64,000 nt of DNA from DATBGO01 sp036558005 (lineage in GTDB: Bacteria > Actinomycetota > Actinomycetes > Streptosporangiales > Streptosporangiaceae), in contig DATBGO010000077.1 of NCBI GenBank assembly GCA_036558005.1, positions 1-64,000 on the forward strand, given 5' to 3'. The translations under genes and the position numbers were made by a program. Positions 1 through 8,721 of the stretch are shown piece by piece. A model generated the notes under the pieces. The model did not search any database. It was given only the letters and a program-made list of their open reading frames with translations, and had not been told where the DNA came from. Position 1 is the stretch's first letter; each line of letters starts with the position of its first letter.

Positions 1-1988
1 GCGCCGGTGCCCGGGTCGATCTCGACCAGGGCGGCGTGGCAGGCGTTGGAGAACGTGCCCGGCGGGTCGAACGACGCGCGCGCCTCCAGCCCGTAGCGCA
101 GCTCCGCGGGCAGCCGGTGCGACTGGAAGTAGGCCAGCCTGGCCAGCTCGCTGATCTCGACCGAGGCGCTCTCGTCGCCGCGCACCCTGGCGGCGCCGCC
201 GGCCAGCTCGATGTCGGCGGCGCTGGCTTCCAGCAGGTGCGCGGCGGCCTGCCGGAGCTGGCCGGCCAGCTGCCCCGCGGCCCGGCCCGCGGCCCCGCCG
301 CCGATCACGACCGACCGGCTGCCGAACGTGCCCCAGCCGTAGGAGGCCAGGTCGGTGTCGCCCTGGCGCAGCCGCACCTGGCCGGGGTGGACGCCGAGCT
401 GGTCGGCCACGATCTGGGCGAACGTGGTCTCGTGGCCCTGCCCGTGACCGCAGGTCCCGGTGGTGACGACGACCTCGCCGGAGGGGTCCATCCGGACGTG
501 CGCGGTGTCGTACCCGGGCGTCATCCGCATCCGGCGCTGCGACATCGCCGGGGTGCCGTAGGCGGTGCGCTCGGAGAAGCAGGAATAGCCGATGCCGGCC
601 CGCAGCCCGGCAGCCCGCAGCCGGTCCCGCTCGGCCGGCCAGCCGCCCTCGGTCACCCGCTGCTCGGCCAGGTCCAGGGACTCGGCGTAGCTGCCCTCGT
701 CGTAGGTGATGCCGTTCACCCCGGTGTAGGGGAAGTCGCCGGGAGCGATCATGTTCCGGCGGCGCACCGCGAGCGGGTCCAGGCTGAGCGTCCTGGCCGC
801 CTTTTCCATTATCCGTTCCATCACCAGGACGATCTGCGGGCGGGACACGCCGCGGTAGGGCGCGGTCGGCGCCTTGTTGGTCGCGATCGCCCGGCCCCGG
901 GCCCGGTAGGCGGGGACCTTGTAGATCCCGGGCAGCTCGCCGGCCGCCATCAGCGGCTCCACCGCGCTGGTGAACGCGAACGCCGAGTAGGCGCCCACGT
1001 CGCAGTCGATGTCGGCGGCCAGCCCGAGGATCGTGCCGTCCGGGCCGAACGCGGCCCGCACCTGGTACCGCTGCTGGTGACCGTGGAACGAGGCGGTCAG
1101 GTTCTCGGTGCGGTCCTCGACCCAGGCCACCGGCCGCCGCAGCCGCAGCGCCGCGGCCGCGACCACCACTTCCTCCCGGCCGACCACGCACTTGAGCCCG
1201 AACCCGCCGCCGACGTCGGGGGCGATCACCCGCACCCGGCTCTCGGCGATGCCCAGCGCCTGCGCGATGCCGGACCGGACCTGGTGCGGCACCTGGGTCG
1301 ACACCCGGGCGACCAGCTGGTCGTCGCGGTCGTCCCACTCGGCCACGCAGGCGCGGCCTTCCAGCGGCAGCGCGGTCACCCGCGCGCTGCTGAACTCAGC
1401 GGTGACGGTGACCGGCGCGGCGGCGAAGATCCCCGGCAGCCGCTCGTCGTCGAACATCGCCAGGTCCAGCATGCAGTTGCCGCCCAGCTCCTGGTGCACC
1501 CGCCGGGCACCGGGCGCGGTCGCCTCGGCGATGCCGGTGATCGCCGGGACCGGCGCCCAGTCGATGTCGAGCAGCTCGGCGCCGTCCTCGGCCAGGTAGG
1601 GGTCCTCGGCCAGCACCACCGCGACCGGCTCCCCGGCGAACCGCGCCTGCGGGCCGGCCAGCATCGGCATCGGGGTCGGCACGAACTCGTCGCGTTCCAG
1701 CACCGCCTGCAGGTACGGGTGGCCCAGGTCGGCGGCGGTGAGCACGGCGGCGACGCCGGGCAGCGCCAGCGCGGCGCTGGCGTCGATCCGGCCGACGGCC
1801 GCGGCCGCGAACGGGCTGCGCGCGAACGCCGCGTGCAGCATGCCCGGCCGGGCGAAATCACCGGTGAACCGGCCGCGGCCGAGCAGCATCCGGCGGTCCT
1901 CCTTGCGCGGCAGCGCTGCCCCGACCCACCGCCCGGACCGGTGCAGGGCCGCCTCGGGCGCCGCGCGCGCGCCCCGCAGGGCGGTCAC
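1..1988 (-). CDS. Xanthine dehydrogenase family molybdopterin-binding subunit (CoxL-like), 3' end cut by window edge
   Basis: Large Mo-cofactor subunit of a molybdenum hydroxylase, which inserts an oxygen atom from water into a heterocycle, aldehyde or similar substrate. The GTG start at 1988 overlaps the upstream FAD-subunit stop by 4 bp (GTGA), so the two are translationally coupled. About 660 residues are visible. They include an N-terminal aldehyde oxidase a/b-hammerhead region, GGGFGLK near residue 265, and GTCGHGQGHETT further on. The loop that defines true CO dehydrogenases (AYxCSFR in form I, AYRGAGR in form II) reads PYRGVSR here, so this is probably not a CO dehydrogenase. The C-terminal catalytic Glu region lies outside the window. 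No 2Fe-2S small subunit is visible; it may follow this gene. Confidence 0.9.
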   Translation of the reverse strand, partial: MTALRGARAAPEAALHRSGRWVGAALPRKEDRRMLLGRGRFTGDFARPGMLHAAFARSPFAAAAVGRIDASAALALPGVAAVLTAADLGHPYLQAVLERDEFVPTPMPMLAGPQARFAGEPVAVVLAEDPYLAEDGAELLDIDWAPVPAITGIAEATAPGARRVHQELGGNCMLDLAMFDDERLPGIFAAAPVTVTAEFSSARVTALPLEGRACVAEWDDRDDQLVARVSTQVPHQVRSGIAQALGIAESRVRVIAPDVGGGFGLKCVVGREEVVVAAAALRLRRPVAWVEDRTENLTASFHGHQQRYQVRAAFGPDGTILGLAADIDCDVGAYSAFAFTSAVEPLMAAGELPGIYKVPAYRARGRAIATNKAPTAPYRGVSRPQIVLVMERIMEKAARTLSLDPLAVRRRNMIAPGDFPYTGVNGITYDEGSYAESLDLAEQRVTEGGWPAERDRLRAAGLRAGIGYSCFSERTAYGTPAMSQRRMRMTPGYDTAHVRMDPSGEVVVTTGTCGHGQGHETTFAQIVADQLGVHPGQVRLRQGDTDLASYGWGTFGSRSVVIGGGAAGRAAGQLAGQLRQAAAHLLEASAADIELAGGAARVRGDESASVEISELARLAYFQSHRLPAELRYGLEARASFDPPGTFSNACHAALVEIDPGTG

Positions 1989-2833
1989 CCGCCCGCCTCG
2001 GCCAGGGCGCGCGTCACCAGGGTGGCGGCCAGCTTCTTGCGGTAGCCGCCGCTGCCGTGCCCGTCCGCGGGCGGGTCGATCGCGGCGGCGGCCAGCTGGC
2101 CGGCCTCCTGCCAGGTCGCAGCCGTGGCGGGCTGCCCGGCCAGCGCGGCGGTGTCCAGCAGCAGCGGCCGCGACCCGACCCCGCCGAGCGCGATCCGGAC
2201 CTCGTCGCAGGCGCCGCCGGTGACCCGCAGCGACACCGCCGCGGCGACGATCGCGAAGTCGCCCTGCCGCTGCGCGAACTCGGTCAGCGCCGCGCGCGGG
2301 GCCGGCCGGGGAAACCAGATCTCGGTGATCATCTCGCCCGGGTCCGCCGCGGTCTCGTACAGGCCGAGGAAGAACTCGCTGGCCGGCACGATCCGCTGGC
2401 CCGCCGGGCCGCGCAGCACGATGCCCGCCTCCAGCAGCACCGCCAGCAGGCACCACTCGGCCGCCGGGTCGGCGTGCGCGATGCTGCCGCCGAAGGTGCC
2501 CCGGACCCGGATCGGGTAGTGCCCGATCCAGCGGGCCGACCGCGCCAGCACCCCGAAGCCGGCCAGCACCGCCGGGTCCCTGGTGGTCTCGACGGCCCGG
2601 TGCGGGGTCAGCGCCCCGACCCGCAGCCCGTCCGGCCCGGCCCGCAGGTAGCTCAGGCCGGGGATCCGGGTGATGTCGATCAGCGCGGCGGGCCGGGCGA
2701 GCCGGAAGTTCATCATCGCGACCAGGCTCTGCCCGCCGGCCAGGATCTTCGCCTCGTCACCCAGTTCGGCCAGCAGCGCGAGCGTCTCGCCGACATCGCG
2801 CGCGCGGTGGTAGGTGAAAGGCGCCGGTTTCAC
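1985..2833 (-). CDS. FAD-binding subunit of molybdenum hydroxylase (CoxM-like)
   Basis: Medium subunit carrying FAD, which passes electrons between the Fe-S subunit and an acceptor. The N-terminal part has the PCMH-type FAD pattern (AGGQSLVAMMNFRLARP) and IGHYPIRVRGTFGGSIAHADP, matching the two FAD loops of the CoxM/XDH-B family. The length of 282 residues is normal. I chose the GTG at 2833 because a GAGGAG ribosome site lies just upstream and the protein then starts VKPAPFTYHRA, the usual family start. A longer frame to 2887 would run through a palindromic operator. It overlaps the large subunit by 4 bp. Confidence 0.9.
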   Translation of the reverse strand: MKPAPFTYHRARDVGETLALLAELGDEAKILAGGQSLVAMMNFRLARPAALIDITRIPGLSYLRAGPDGLRVGALTPHRAVETTRDPAVLAGFGVLARSARWIGHYPIRVRGTFGGSIAHADPAAEWCLLAVLLEAGIVLRGPAGQRIVPASEFFLGLYETAADPGEMITEIWFPRPAPRAALTEFAQRQGDFAIVAAAVSLRVTGGACDEVRIALGGVGSRPLLLDTAALAGQPATAATWQEAGQLAAAAIDPPADGHGSGGYRKKLAATLVTRALAEAGG

Positions 2834-2861
2834 CGTGCTCCTCAGGCTCGGGTAACCGCTG

Positions 2862-2887
2862 ATGACATTTGGTATACCACATGTCAT
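2862..2887. promoter_or_regulatory. 26-bp near-perfect palindrome, probable operator of the molybdenum hydroxylase genes
   Basis: Arms ATGACAT and ATGTCAT flank a core TGGTATACCA. Twelve of 13 base pairs match; only 2869/2880 fails. It lies 29 bp upstream of the FAD-subunit start, in the 105-bp gap after the SDR gene, where a promoter would sit. The core resembles GntR-type operators. The regulator is not identified in the window. Confidence 0.7.
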
Positions 2888-2938
2888 TCGTCACGGCAGG
2901 TGACACCGGGACAGCTGACGCGGCGGGCGGCGGGGCGG

Positions 2939-3736
2939 TCAGGTGTCCATGATCGCCTTGCGCTGGCCGCCGTCGATCGGGATGTGCGCGCCGTTCACGA
3001 AGCTCGCGGCCGGCGAGGCGAGGAACGTCACCACCGAGGCGACCTCCTCCGGTTCGCAGATCCGGCCCAGCGGGATGGACGCGACCGCCAGCTCGTGCGC
3101 CCGGTCCTGGGTGATCTTCTTGTCCCTGGCCAGCGCCTTCTCCAGGCCATCCCAGCGGTCGGTGTTGACCGGCCCGGGGTTCACCGTGTTGATCCTGATG
3201 CCGTGCCTGCCGTACTGCTCGGCGATGGAGGAGACGAAGTTGATGTCCGCGGCGTTGGCGATCCCCGCGGTCAGCTCCCAGTAGCTGGGCTTCAGCCCGT
3301 CATTGCCGACGACCAGGACAATCGAGCCGCTGCCGCGCTCGCGCATGTGCCCGATCACCGCGCGGACCGTCCGCACGTAGCCCATGAACTTCAGCGACAG
3401 GCTGGAGTACCACTGCTCCTCGGTCAGGTCCTCAAGCAGCCCGCCCGGCGAGCTGCCCGCGCACGGGATCAGGATGTCGATGTGCCCGAACTCGGCGATC
3501 GCCTGCCGGGTGGTGCGCTGCACGTCCTCGGGCTTGCTCATGTCACCGGGCAGCGCCAGGACCCGCTGGCCGGTCTCCGCCGCGATCGCCTTCGCCGCGT
3601 CCTCCAGGTGGCCGGCGTCGCGGGCGGTGATCGCCACCGAGCAGCCCTCCCTGGCCAGCTGGTACGCGCACTGCCTGCCGATTCCCTTGCTACCGCCGGT
3701 GATGAACGCAGTCTGTCCCGCAAGGCGCAGATCCAT
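2939..3736 (-). CDS. SDR-family protein with degenerate catalytic tetrad
   Basis: The 265-residue Rossmann-fold protein has the NAD(P) motif GGSKGIG (residues 14-20), ITARD, an NAG-like CAGSS and NPGPVNTDRWDG, all typical of short-chain dehydrogenases. The active-site Tyr is present in SYWELTAG but the Lys four residues later is Thr. The usual Ser upstream is replaced by an NDG stretch. It may therefore bind nucleotide without normal SDR chemistry, or use other residues. The start ATG has a GGGGAGG ribosome site. It lies between the acyl-CoA ligase and the molybdenum hydroxylase on the same strand. Confidence 0.85.
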   Translation of the reverse strand: MDLRLAGQTAFITGGSKGIGRQCAYQLAREGCSVAITARDAGHLEDAAKAIAAETGQRVLALPGDMSKPEDVQRTTRQAIAEFGHIDILIPCAGSSPGGLLEDLTEEQWYSSLSLKFMGYVRTVRAVIGHMRERGSGSIVLVVGNDGLKPSYWELTAGIANAADINFVSSIAEQYGRHGIRINTVNPGPVNTDRWDGLEKALARDKKITQDRAHELAVASIPLGRICEPEEVASVVTFLASPAASFVNGAHIPIDGGQRKAIMDT

Positions 3737-3752
3737 GCGCGTGCCTCCCCGG

Positions 3753-3771
3753 ATGATAGATCATATGTCAT
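3753..3771. promoter_or_regulatory. Imperfect palindrome upstream of the SDR gene
   Basis: A 19-bp imperfect inverted repeat (arms ATGA..A and T.TCAT) lies 17 bp upstream of the SDR start. It contains the same ATGTCAT half-site as the 26-bp palindrome at 2862-2887, so one regulator could act on both promoters. Shared-regulator control is inference. Confidence 0.4.
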
Positions 3772-3829
3772 CGGAGTGTAAGCACGGACGAACCGGCAGA
3801 CAAGGGGCGGGTGCCCGCGAGCAGCCGTT

Positions 3830-5551
3830 CTATCCCGGAACCGGCGGCGGGCGCAGGGTGCGGCGCAGGACCTTGCCGAGGCTGTTGCGGGGCAGCGAGT
3901 CCACCAGGAACACCTGTTTCGGGCACTTGTAGACGGCCAGCCGGGCCCGGGCGTGCGCGATGAGGCCGGCCGGGTCGGCCGCGGCGCCCGGCACGGGCAC
4001 CACCCACGCGGCGACCTCCTCGCCCCACCGCGCCGACGGCAGCCCGGCCACCGCCGCCTCGCTGACCGCGGGGTGCTGCTCCAGCACCAGCTCGACCTCG
4101 CGCGGCGTGACGTTGAAGCCGCCGGAGATGATCAGTTCCTTGATCCGCCCGGTGATCTCGACACCGCCGCTGGCCGGCTCGATCCGGCCCAGGTCGCCGG
4201 TGCGGAACCAGCCGCCGGGGTGGAACGCCTGCCCGGCCTGCCCGGCCGGGCCGAGGTAGCCGCCGAAGACCTGCGGGCCCGCCAGCAGGATCTCGCCCGG
4301 CTCGCCCGGCGGCAGCGGCCGGCCGTCCGGGTCCGCGATCCGCAGCCGCACCCCGGGCAGCGGCCGCCCGACCGAGCCGGCCACCCGGGGGCCGTCGTAG
4401 AGCGCGGACACGCCCAGCCCGCTCTCGGTGGTGCCGTAGCGCTCCAGCGGGAGCTGGCCGAGCGCGGCCCCCGCCCGCCTGGCCAGCGCGGGGTCCAGCG
4501 GAGCGGAGCCGCTGACCGCCAGCCGCAGCCCGCGCAGCGGCGCCAGGCCGGCCCGCGGGAGCCCGGTCAGCCGCTGGTACATGGCCGGCACCGCGAACAG
4601 GATCGTGGCCCGGGCCTGCCCGGCCAGCCGGGCCAGCCGCGCGGGCTCGAACCGGGAGCACAGCACCGCCCTGGAGCCGGCCAGCAGGGTGGCGTGCACC
4701 CCGCCCAGGCCGTGCTGATGGGTCAGCGGGAGCGCGTGGACCAGCACGTCCGAGCCGTTCCACCGCCAGGCCAGCATGGCCGCCCTGATGGAGGACAGCA
4801 GGTTGGCGTGGGTGAGCGGGACGCCCTTGGGCAGCCCGGTGGTGCCCGAGGTGTAGGCCAGGATCGCGGGCGCGTCCGGGTCGGCCGGCCCGGCCGGGAC
4901 CGGGTCCTGGCCAGATAGCACCTCCCGCAGGGCCGGCCCGCACGGCCGGCCTGTCCCGCCGCCGGGGTGCGGGCCGATCCTGGTCACCGGCAGCCCGCTG
5001 GCGGCGCCGGCGAGCAGGCCGGCCGAGGAATGATCCGCGAACGCCATCGTCACCTGGGCCTGCTCGCACAGCGCGGCCAGCTCGGCCGCGGTCAGCATCG
5101 GGCTGGCCGGGACGACCGTGGCGCCGGCCCGCAGCGCCGCGAGGTAGGCGCGGACGAAGTCGGCCGAGCCGGCCCCGGCGAGCAGCACCCGGTGCCCTGG
5201 CCGCACGCCCTGGCCGTGCAGCCAGGCCGCGCCCCGCCCGGCCGCGTCGTCCAGCTCGCCGTGGGTGACGTCCTCGTCGTCGATGCGCAGCGCGAGGCGG
5301 CGCGGCGCGGCGGCCGCGGCCGCGCTGACCGCCTCCGGCAGCGAGCCCGCGGTCAGCCGGGCCGCCAATGCGGCCGGGTCGGCCCGCCTGCCCAGGTGCC
5401 GCGACCAGCTGTCGAGTGTCCAGCCGTCCGGCCCCGGGCTGTCCAGCTCCGGGCTGTCCAGCTCCGGGCTGTCCTGAGCCGGGCTGTCCTGAGCCGGGCT
5501 GTCCGGGGCCGGGGCGGCGCGTCGCGGGCGGCCGTGCGGCGGGCTAGCCAT
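3830..5551 (-). CDS. AMP-forming acyl-CoA synthetase / ligase
   Basis: Class I adenylate-forming enzyme that activates a carboxylic acid as acyl-AMP and then as the CoA thioester. Visible motifs are the P-loop YTSGTTGLPKGV, the ERYGTTESG (A5) motif, GWFRTGDLG, the hinge GRIKELIISGGFNV and the C-terminal catalytic lysine in PRNSLGKVLRR. The protein is 573 residues. The ATG at 5551 overlaps the enoyl-CoA hydratase stop by 8 bp. Residues 15-35 form a DSPAQ/DSPEL repeat linker not found in most relatives. The adjacent hydratase suggests ligation and then beta-oxidation-like processing of an unknown acid. Confidence 0.9.
   Translation of the reverse strand: MASPPHGRPRRAAPAPDSPAQDSPAQDSPELDSPELDSPGPDGWTLDSWSRHLGRRADPAALAARLTAGSLPEAVSAAAAAAPRRLALRIDDEDVTHGELDDAAGRGAAWLHGQGVRPGHRVLLAGAGSADFVRAYLAALRAGATVVPASPMLTAAELAALCEQAQVTMAFADHSSAGLLAGAASGLPVTRIGPHPGGGTGRPCGPALREVLSGQDPVPAGPADPDAPAILAYTSGTTGLPKGVPLTHANLLSSIRAAMLAWRWNGSDVLVHALPLTHQHGLGGVHATLLAGSRAVLCSRFEPARLARLAGQARATILFAVPAMYQRLTGLPRAGLAPLRGLRLAVSGSAPLDPALARRAGAALGQLPLERYGTTESGLGVSALYDGPRVAGSVGRPLPGVRLRIADPDGRPLPPGEPGEILLAGPQVFGGYLGPAGQAGQAFHPGGWFRTGDLGRIEPASGGVEITGRIKELIISGGFNVTPREVELVLEQHPAVSEAAVAGLPSARWGEEVAAWVVPVPGAAADPAGLIAHARARLAVYKCPKQVFLVDSLPRNSLGKVLRRTLRPPPVPG
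5437..5505. repeat. Tandem 15-bp repeats in the ligase N-terminus
   Basis: About four to five units of a 15-bp sequence (core GGGCTGTCC plus AGCTCC or TGAGCC) encode the repeated DSPEL/DSPAQ segment near the N-terminus of the acyl-CoA ligase. The repeat keeps frame, so copy number could vary without breaking the gene. Confidence 0.7.
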
Positions 5552-6242
5552 CCGCGGGCCCGGATACCGACCCGGTCCAGGTCGCGTTCCCGCGCCGCTC
5601 GCGGCGCAGCCGCGCCACCAGCCCGCCGTCGTTGACCGCCTGCTTGAGCCGCCCGGCCGCGGCCGGGTCCAGCGCGCAGATCGCGGCCGCGGCCGCCAGC
5701 GCCGCCGCCTCGGGCTCACTGGCCGGCTCGCTCACCAGGCCGGCCTGCCAGGCTTCCGCCGCGCTGACCCAGCGCATGGTCAGGGTCCAGTCCAGGGCCC
5801 GGCCGCGGCCGACCAGGCCGGGCAGCGCCCAGCCGCCCAGCGCCAGGCCGTGGCCGAGGCCGACGAAGCGCAGCCGCGCCGCCGGGCCGACGATCCGCAG
5901 GTCGGCGGCCAGCGTCAGCTGGGCGCCGCCGCCCACGGCCGGCCCGTCCCAGGCCGCGATGATCGGCACCGGCAGCTCCAGCATCAGCTCGTACAGCGCG
6001 TAGAGCTGGTCGCTGAGCGCGGCCCGGTCCTGGTCGGCCAGGGTCAGGTCAGCGCCGGCCGACAGCACCGCCGGGTCGGTGCTGCCCAGGACGATCACCC
6101 GCTGCCCCGGGGCGGCCAGCGCGTCGGCCAGCATCGCGGTCATCGCCGGGGTCAGCGCGTTGCGGCGGCCGGGCCGGTTCAGCCGGATCCGGCGGACGCC
6201 GGGATGCGGATGGTCGACGACTACCTCGGGCTGACCGGGCAC
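5544..6242 (-). CDS. Enoyl-CoA hydratase/isomerase family protein
   Basis: Crotonase-fold protein of 232 residues, a little shorter than the usual 255-260. It has RLNRPGRRNALT, the first oxyanion-hole strand LSAGADL and the second GPAVGGGAQL. The region after RFVGLGHG lacks one of the usual catalytic Glu positions, so hydratase activity is not certain; isomerase or hydrolase roles are possible. It is the first gene of a translationally coupled pair with the acyl-CoA ligase and is divergent from the isochorismatase-type gene. Confidence 0.85.
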   Translation of the reverse strand: MPGQPEVVVDHPHPGVRRIRLNRPGRRNALTPAMTAMLADALAAPGQRVIVLGSTDPAVLSAGADLTLADQDRAALSDQLYALYELMLELPVPIIAAWDGPAVGGGAQLTLAADLRIVGPAARLRFVGLGHGLALGGWALPGLVGRGRALDWTLTMRWVSAAEAWQAGLVSEPASEPEAAALAAAAAICALDPAAAGRLKQAVNDGGLVARLRRERRGNATWTGSVSGPADG

Positions 6243-6378
6243 GGCGCGTCACCTCACGATCTGGGGGCCTGGCACATGATGACACGCCGGAAAGGCACAT
6301 CCGTAACGCATGTTGCACCTTGTCCGCAAACCCGCTCTGAGACCGGTCTTGGTGATGCCTGATACAAGCCGCGATTGC

Positions 6379-6408
6379 TTGACAAACCGACTATATACCA
6401 TGTATCAA
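6379..6408 (+). promoter_or_regulatory. Possible sigma70-type promoter of the hydrolase-ABC transporter genes
   Basis: TTGACA at 6379-6384 is followed after 18 bp by TATCAA (6403-6408) in an A/T-rich patch in the 273-bp divergent intergenic region. ATACCATGT within it resembles part of the palindrome at 2862-2887. No transcript data support it. Confidence 0.35.
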
Positions 6409-6515
6409 CTCATCAATTGCTTCGTTGTGCTGCGGCGATGCCCTCAGCGGGGGGTGCCGGCGGGCTATTGGTGCTTGCCTGGCTGCCCTGCCGCCAGCCG
6501 GTTGGGAGGCGGGGA

Positions 6516-7127
6516 ATGGGACAGGGAACCGGACACCGAGCGCTGGTCATCGTCGACGTGCAGAACGACTTTTGCGAGGAGGGCTCGCTCGCGGTCGCGG
6601 GCGGCGCCGAGGTGGCCGGCCGGGTGAGCAAGCACGTGGCCGCCAAGGCCGGCCGGTACGCGGCCATCGTGGCCACCAAGGACTGGCACATCGAGCCCGG
6701 TGACCACTTCGGCGACCCGCCGGACTTCGTCGACAGCTGGCCGGCCCACTGCCACGCGGGCTCGCCCGGAGCGGAGTTCCACCCCCATCTCAGCAGCGCG
6801 GTGGCGATCACCGAGGTGCTGGACGAGGTGTTCAAGAAGGGCGAGTACACCGCTTCCTACTCCGGGTTCGAGGGCGCCACCGAGTCCGGCACCAGCCTGG
6901 CCGACTGGCTGCGCGGCCGCGGCATCGAGGAACTCGACGTGGTCGGCATCGCGACCAGGGGCTGCGTCAAGGCCACCGCGATCAGCGCCGTCGACGAGGG
7001 CTTCACGGTGCGCGTGCTGCAGGACCTGTGCGCCGATCCGGCCGAGCCGCCCGACGGCACCGCCAGCGCGATCGCGGAAATGGCCGGGAAAGGCATTCAG
7101 GTGGTCACGGCGGACGCCGTCGACTGA
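6516..7127 (+). CDS. Isochorismatase-fold amidohydrolase (nicotinamidase-like)
   Basis: Cysteine hydrolase of about 203 residues. The catalytic triad is visible: Asp in VDVQNDF, Lys in the EVFKKGEYTASYSGF region, and Cys in GIATRGCVKATA. Metal ligands typical of nicotinamidases appear in TKDWHIEPGDHF, and WPAHCHAGSPGAEFHP matches that family closely. The ATG at 6516 has a GGGAGGCGGGG ribosome site; an upstream in-frame start would add a non-conserved tail. Nicotinamide is the default substrate. In the 2,5-dihydroxypyridine pathway an isochorismatase-fold enzyme (maleamate amidohydrolase) does the analogous step, which the next gene makes worth considering. Confidence 0.85.
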   Translation: MGQGTGHRALVIVDVQNDFCEEGSLAVAGGAEVAGRVSKHVAAKAGRYAAIVATKDWHIEPGDHFGDPPDFVDSWPAHCHAGSPGAEFHPHLSSAVAITEVLDEVFKKGEYTASYSGFEGATESGTSLADWLRGRGIEELDVVGIATRGCVKATAISAVDEGFTVRVLQDLCADPAEPPDGTASAIAEMAGKGIQVVTADAVD

Positions 7128-7181
7128 ACCCGCCGCGTCCTTGCTGGCTGCGTGGGGCGCGCCGATAGTGAGGAGCCAGGA

Positions 7182-8657
7182 ATGACCATTGATGTCACCG
7201 CGGAATCGGCTCGCGGGAACCCGCCGCCGCTGGCCCGCCGCCGCCCGCCGCGCTGCCCGCCGTTCATCAAGGTGTCCAGCCCCGACGACCTGCTGCCCTA
7301 CCTGCGCAACGTGGCCGAGCGGCCCTACAGCCAGGGCCTGCACCCGGCCTGGGACCTGCAGCCGGGGGAGCGCGTCCTGGTCCAGGTCGACAACTGGCAT
7401 GACCCGCTGTGCCTGGCCGCGATCGAGGAGATCCTCAAGGAGAAGGGCTGCGACTACGTCTTCGAGACCAAGGACCGCGGCCCGGTCCCGACCTTCGCCG
7501 GGCACAACGAGGTCGAGTTCTTCATCTCCTTCACCAGGGAACTGGCCGAGCTGATGGACCGGTGGGCGCAGATCGAGCGCACCGCCGAGTACGACAAGAT
7601 CCTCTGGGGCTTCGGCGGGCCGATCCTCGGCGACGCCAAGATCCGGGTGCAGCGGCTGCCGTTCATCACCCCGGAGATGTGCGCCAACCCGGCCCACCTG
7701 ATGCCGATCGAGCTGCTGGAAGCGCTGGACCAGTGGACCTGGGACAAGGTCACCGCGGCCCGGCGCATCGACATCACCGACCCCGAGGGCACCCGGCTGC
7801 GCTACACCAACCACGACGAGTACTACGACGCCGGCCGGCGGTTCTTCAACCCGCGGCTGATCGCGGAGTGGTTCCCGCAGAACCAGGCCTACGCCAAGCG
7901 CCCGCTCGGCGGGCACATCTGGGGCAAGCCGTGGGTCTTCCTCGGCCCGGAACTCGAGGACGGCGAGGGCGTGATCGCCGGCACGATGAACCACATCGGG
8001 CCGCACGACCCGATCCGGATGACGGTGTCGCGCAGCCTGGTGCAGGAGATCACCGGCGGCGGCGAGTACGGCGACAAGCTGCGCGCGGTCCAGGAGCGCA
8101 CCCGCGGCGACCAGTTCCCCGGGCACCCCGGCAAGGGCCTGCTGCACTGGTGGGAAGCCTCGATCGGGACCAACCCCAAGATCCACCGGCCGCGCGAGAA
8201 CTACATGCAGGGCTGGTGCTGCGGCCTCTACGAGCGGATGCGCAGCGGGGTCGTGCACATCGGCTTCGGCACCATCGTGTCCAGCGAGCCCGAGCGCGAG
8301 GCCATCCGGCAGAACCTGGAAGCCGGGCACTTCCACGTGCACCTGTACTTCCCGACCGTCACCGCGACCATGGCCGACGGCTCGCAGGAGCTGATCATCG
8401 ACGAGGGGCACCTGTGCGCCCTGGACGCGCCGGAGATCCGGGCCGTCGCCGCCAAGTACGGCGACCCGGACGAGCTGCTCAGCGAGGACTGGATCCCGGC
8501 CATCCCCGGCCTGAACATGGACGGCGACTACCAGGCCGACTACGCCGCCGACCCGATGGACTGGACCATGACCGAGCTGCACGTCTGCCGCCGGTGGCAC
8601 AACCTCTACATGAAGATGATCTCCCCCGGTGAGGGCGGCCATTCGCACCACCACTGA
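7182..8657 (+). CDS. M29 aminopeptidase-like / 2,5-dihydroxypyridine dioxygenase (NicX)-like metalloenzyme
   Basis: A 491-residue protein without signal peptide. The C-terminal half has a GVVHIGFGT segment followed by a His cluster GHFHVHLYFPT and an ADG...IDEGHL stretch. This recalls the metal-binding part of the M29 leucyl-aminopeptidase/NicX family, whose NicX members cleave 2,5-dihydroxypyridine. It is longer than either subgroup (about 350-410 residues) and very Trp-rich in the middle, so it is a divergent member at best. It ends in an HSHHH tail. The ATG at 7182 follows GAGGAG. It lies 54 bp after the hydrolase and 64 bp before the ABC importer. The substrate is unknown. Confidence 0.55.
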   Translation: MTIDVTAESARGNPPPLARRRPPRCPPFIKVSSPDDLLPYLRNVAERPYSQGLHPAWDLQPGERVLVQVDNWHDPLCLAAIEEILKEKGCDYVFETKDRGPVPTFAGHNEVEFFISFTRELAELMDRWAQIERTAEYDKILWGFGGPILGDAKIRVQRLPFITPEMCANPAHLMPIELLEALDQWTWDKVTAARRIDITDPEGTRLRYTNHDEYYDAGRRFFNPRLIAEWFPQNQAYAKRPLGGHIWGKPWVFLGPELEDGEGVIAGTMNHIGPHDPIRMTVSRSLVQEITGGGEYGDKLRAVQERTRGDQFPGHPGKGLLHWWEASIGTNPKIHRPRENYMQGWCCGLYERMRSGVVHIGFGTIVSSEPEREAIRQNLEAGHFHVHLYFPTVTATMADGSQELIIDEGHLCALDAPEIRAVAAKYGDPDELLSEDWIPAIPGLNMDGDYQADYAADPMDWTMTELHVCRRWHNLYMKMISPGEGGHSHHH

Positions 8658-8721
8658 GCAACGTCGTCACGCCGCGGCTGCGCGGTAACCGCCCGCGGCA
8701 TACCGGTCTGGGGGGTAGTCC

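Noticed and set aside
1..1988. Aerobic CO dehydrogenase (coxL) assignment
   Set aside because: The active-site loop reads PYRGVSR, not AYxCSFR or AYRGAGR.
36..2045. Long plus-strand frame of 669 codons
   Set aside because: It is the mirror of the CoxL-like gene on the minus strand; the sequence is Arg/Gly/His-rich without domains.
6465..8654. Long minus-strand frame of 729 codons
   Set aside because: It is antisense to the isochorismatase-like and M29-like genes, which have motifs and ribosome sites.
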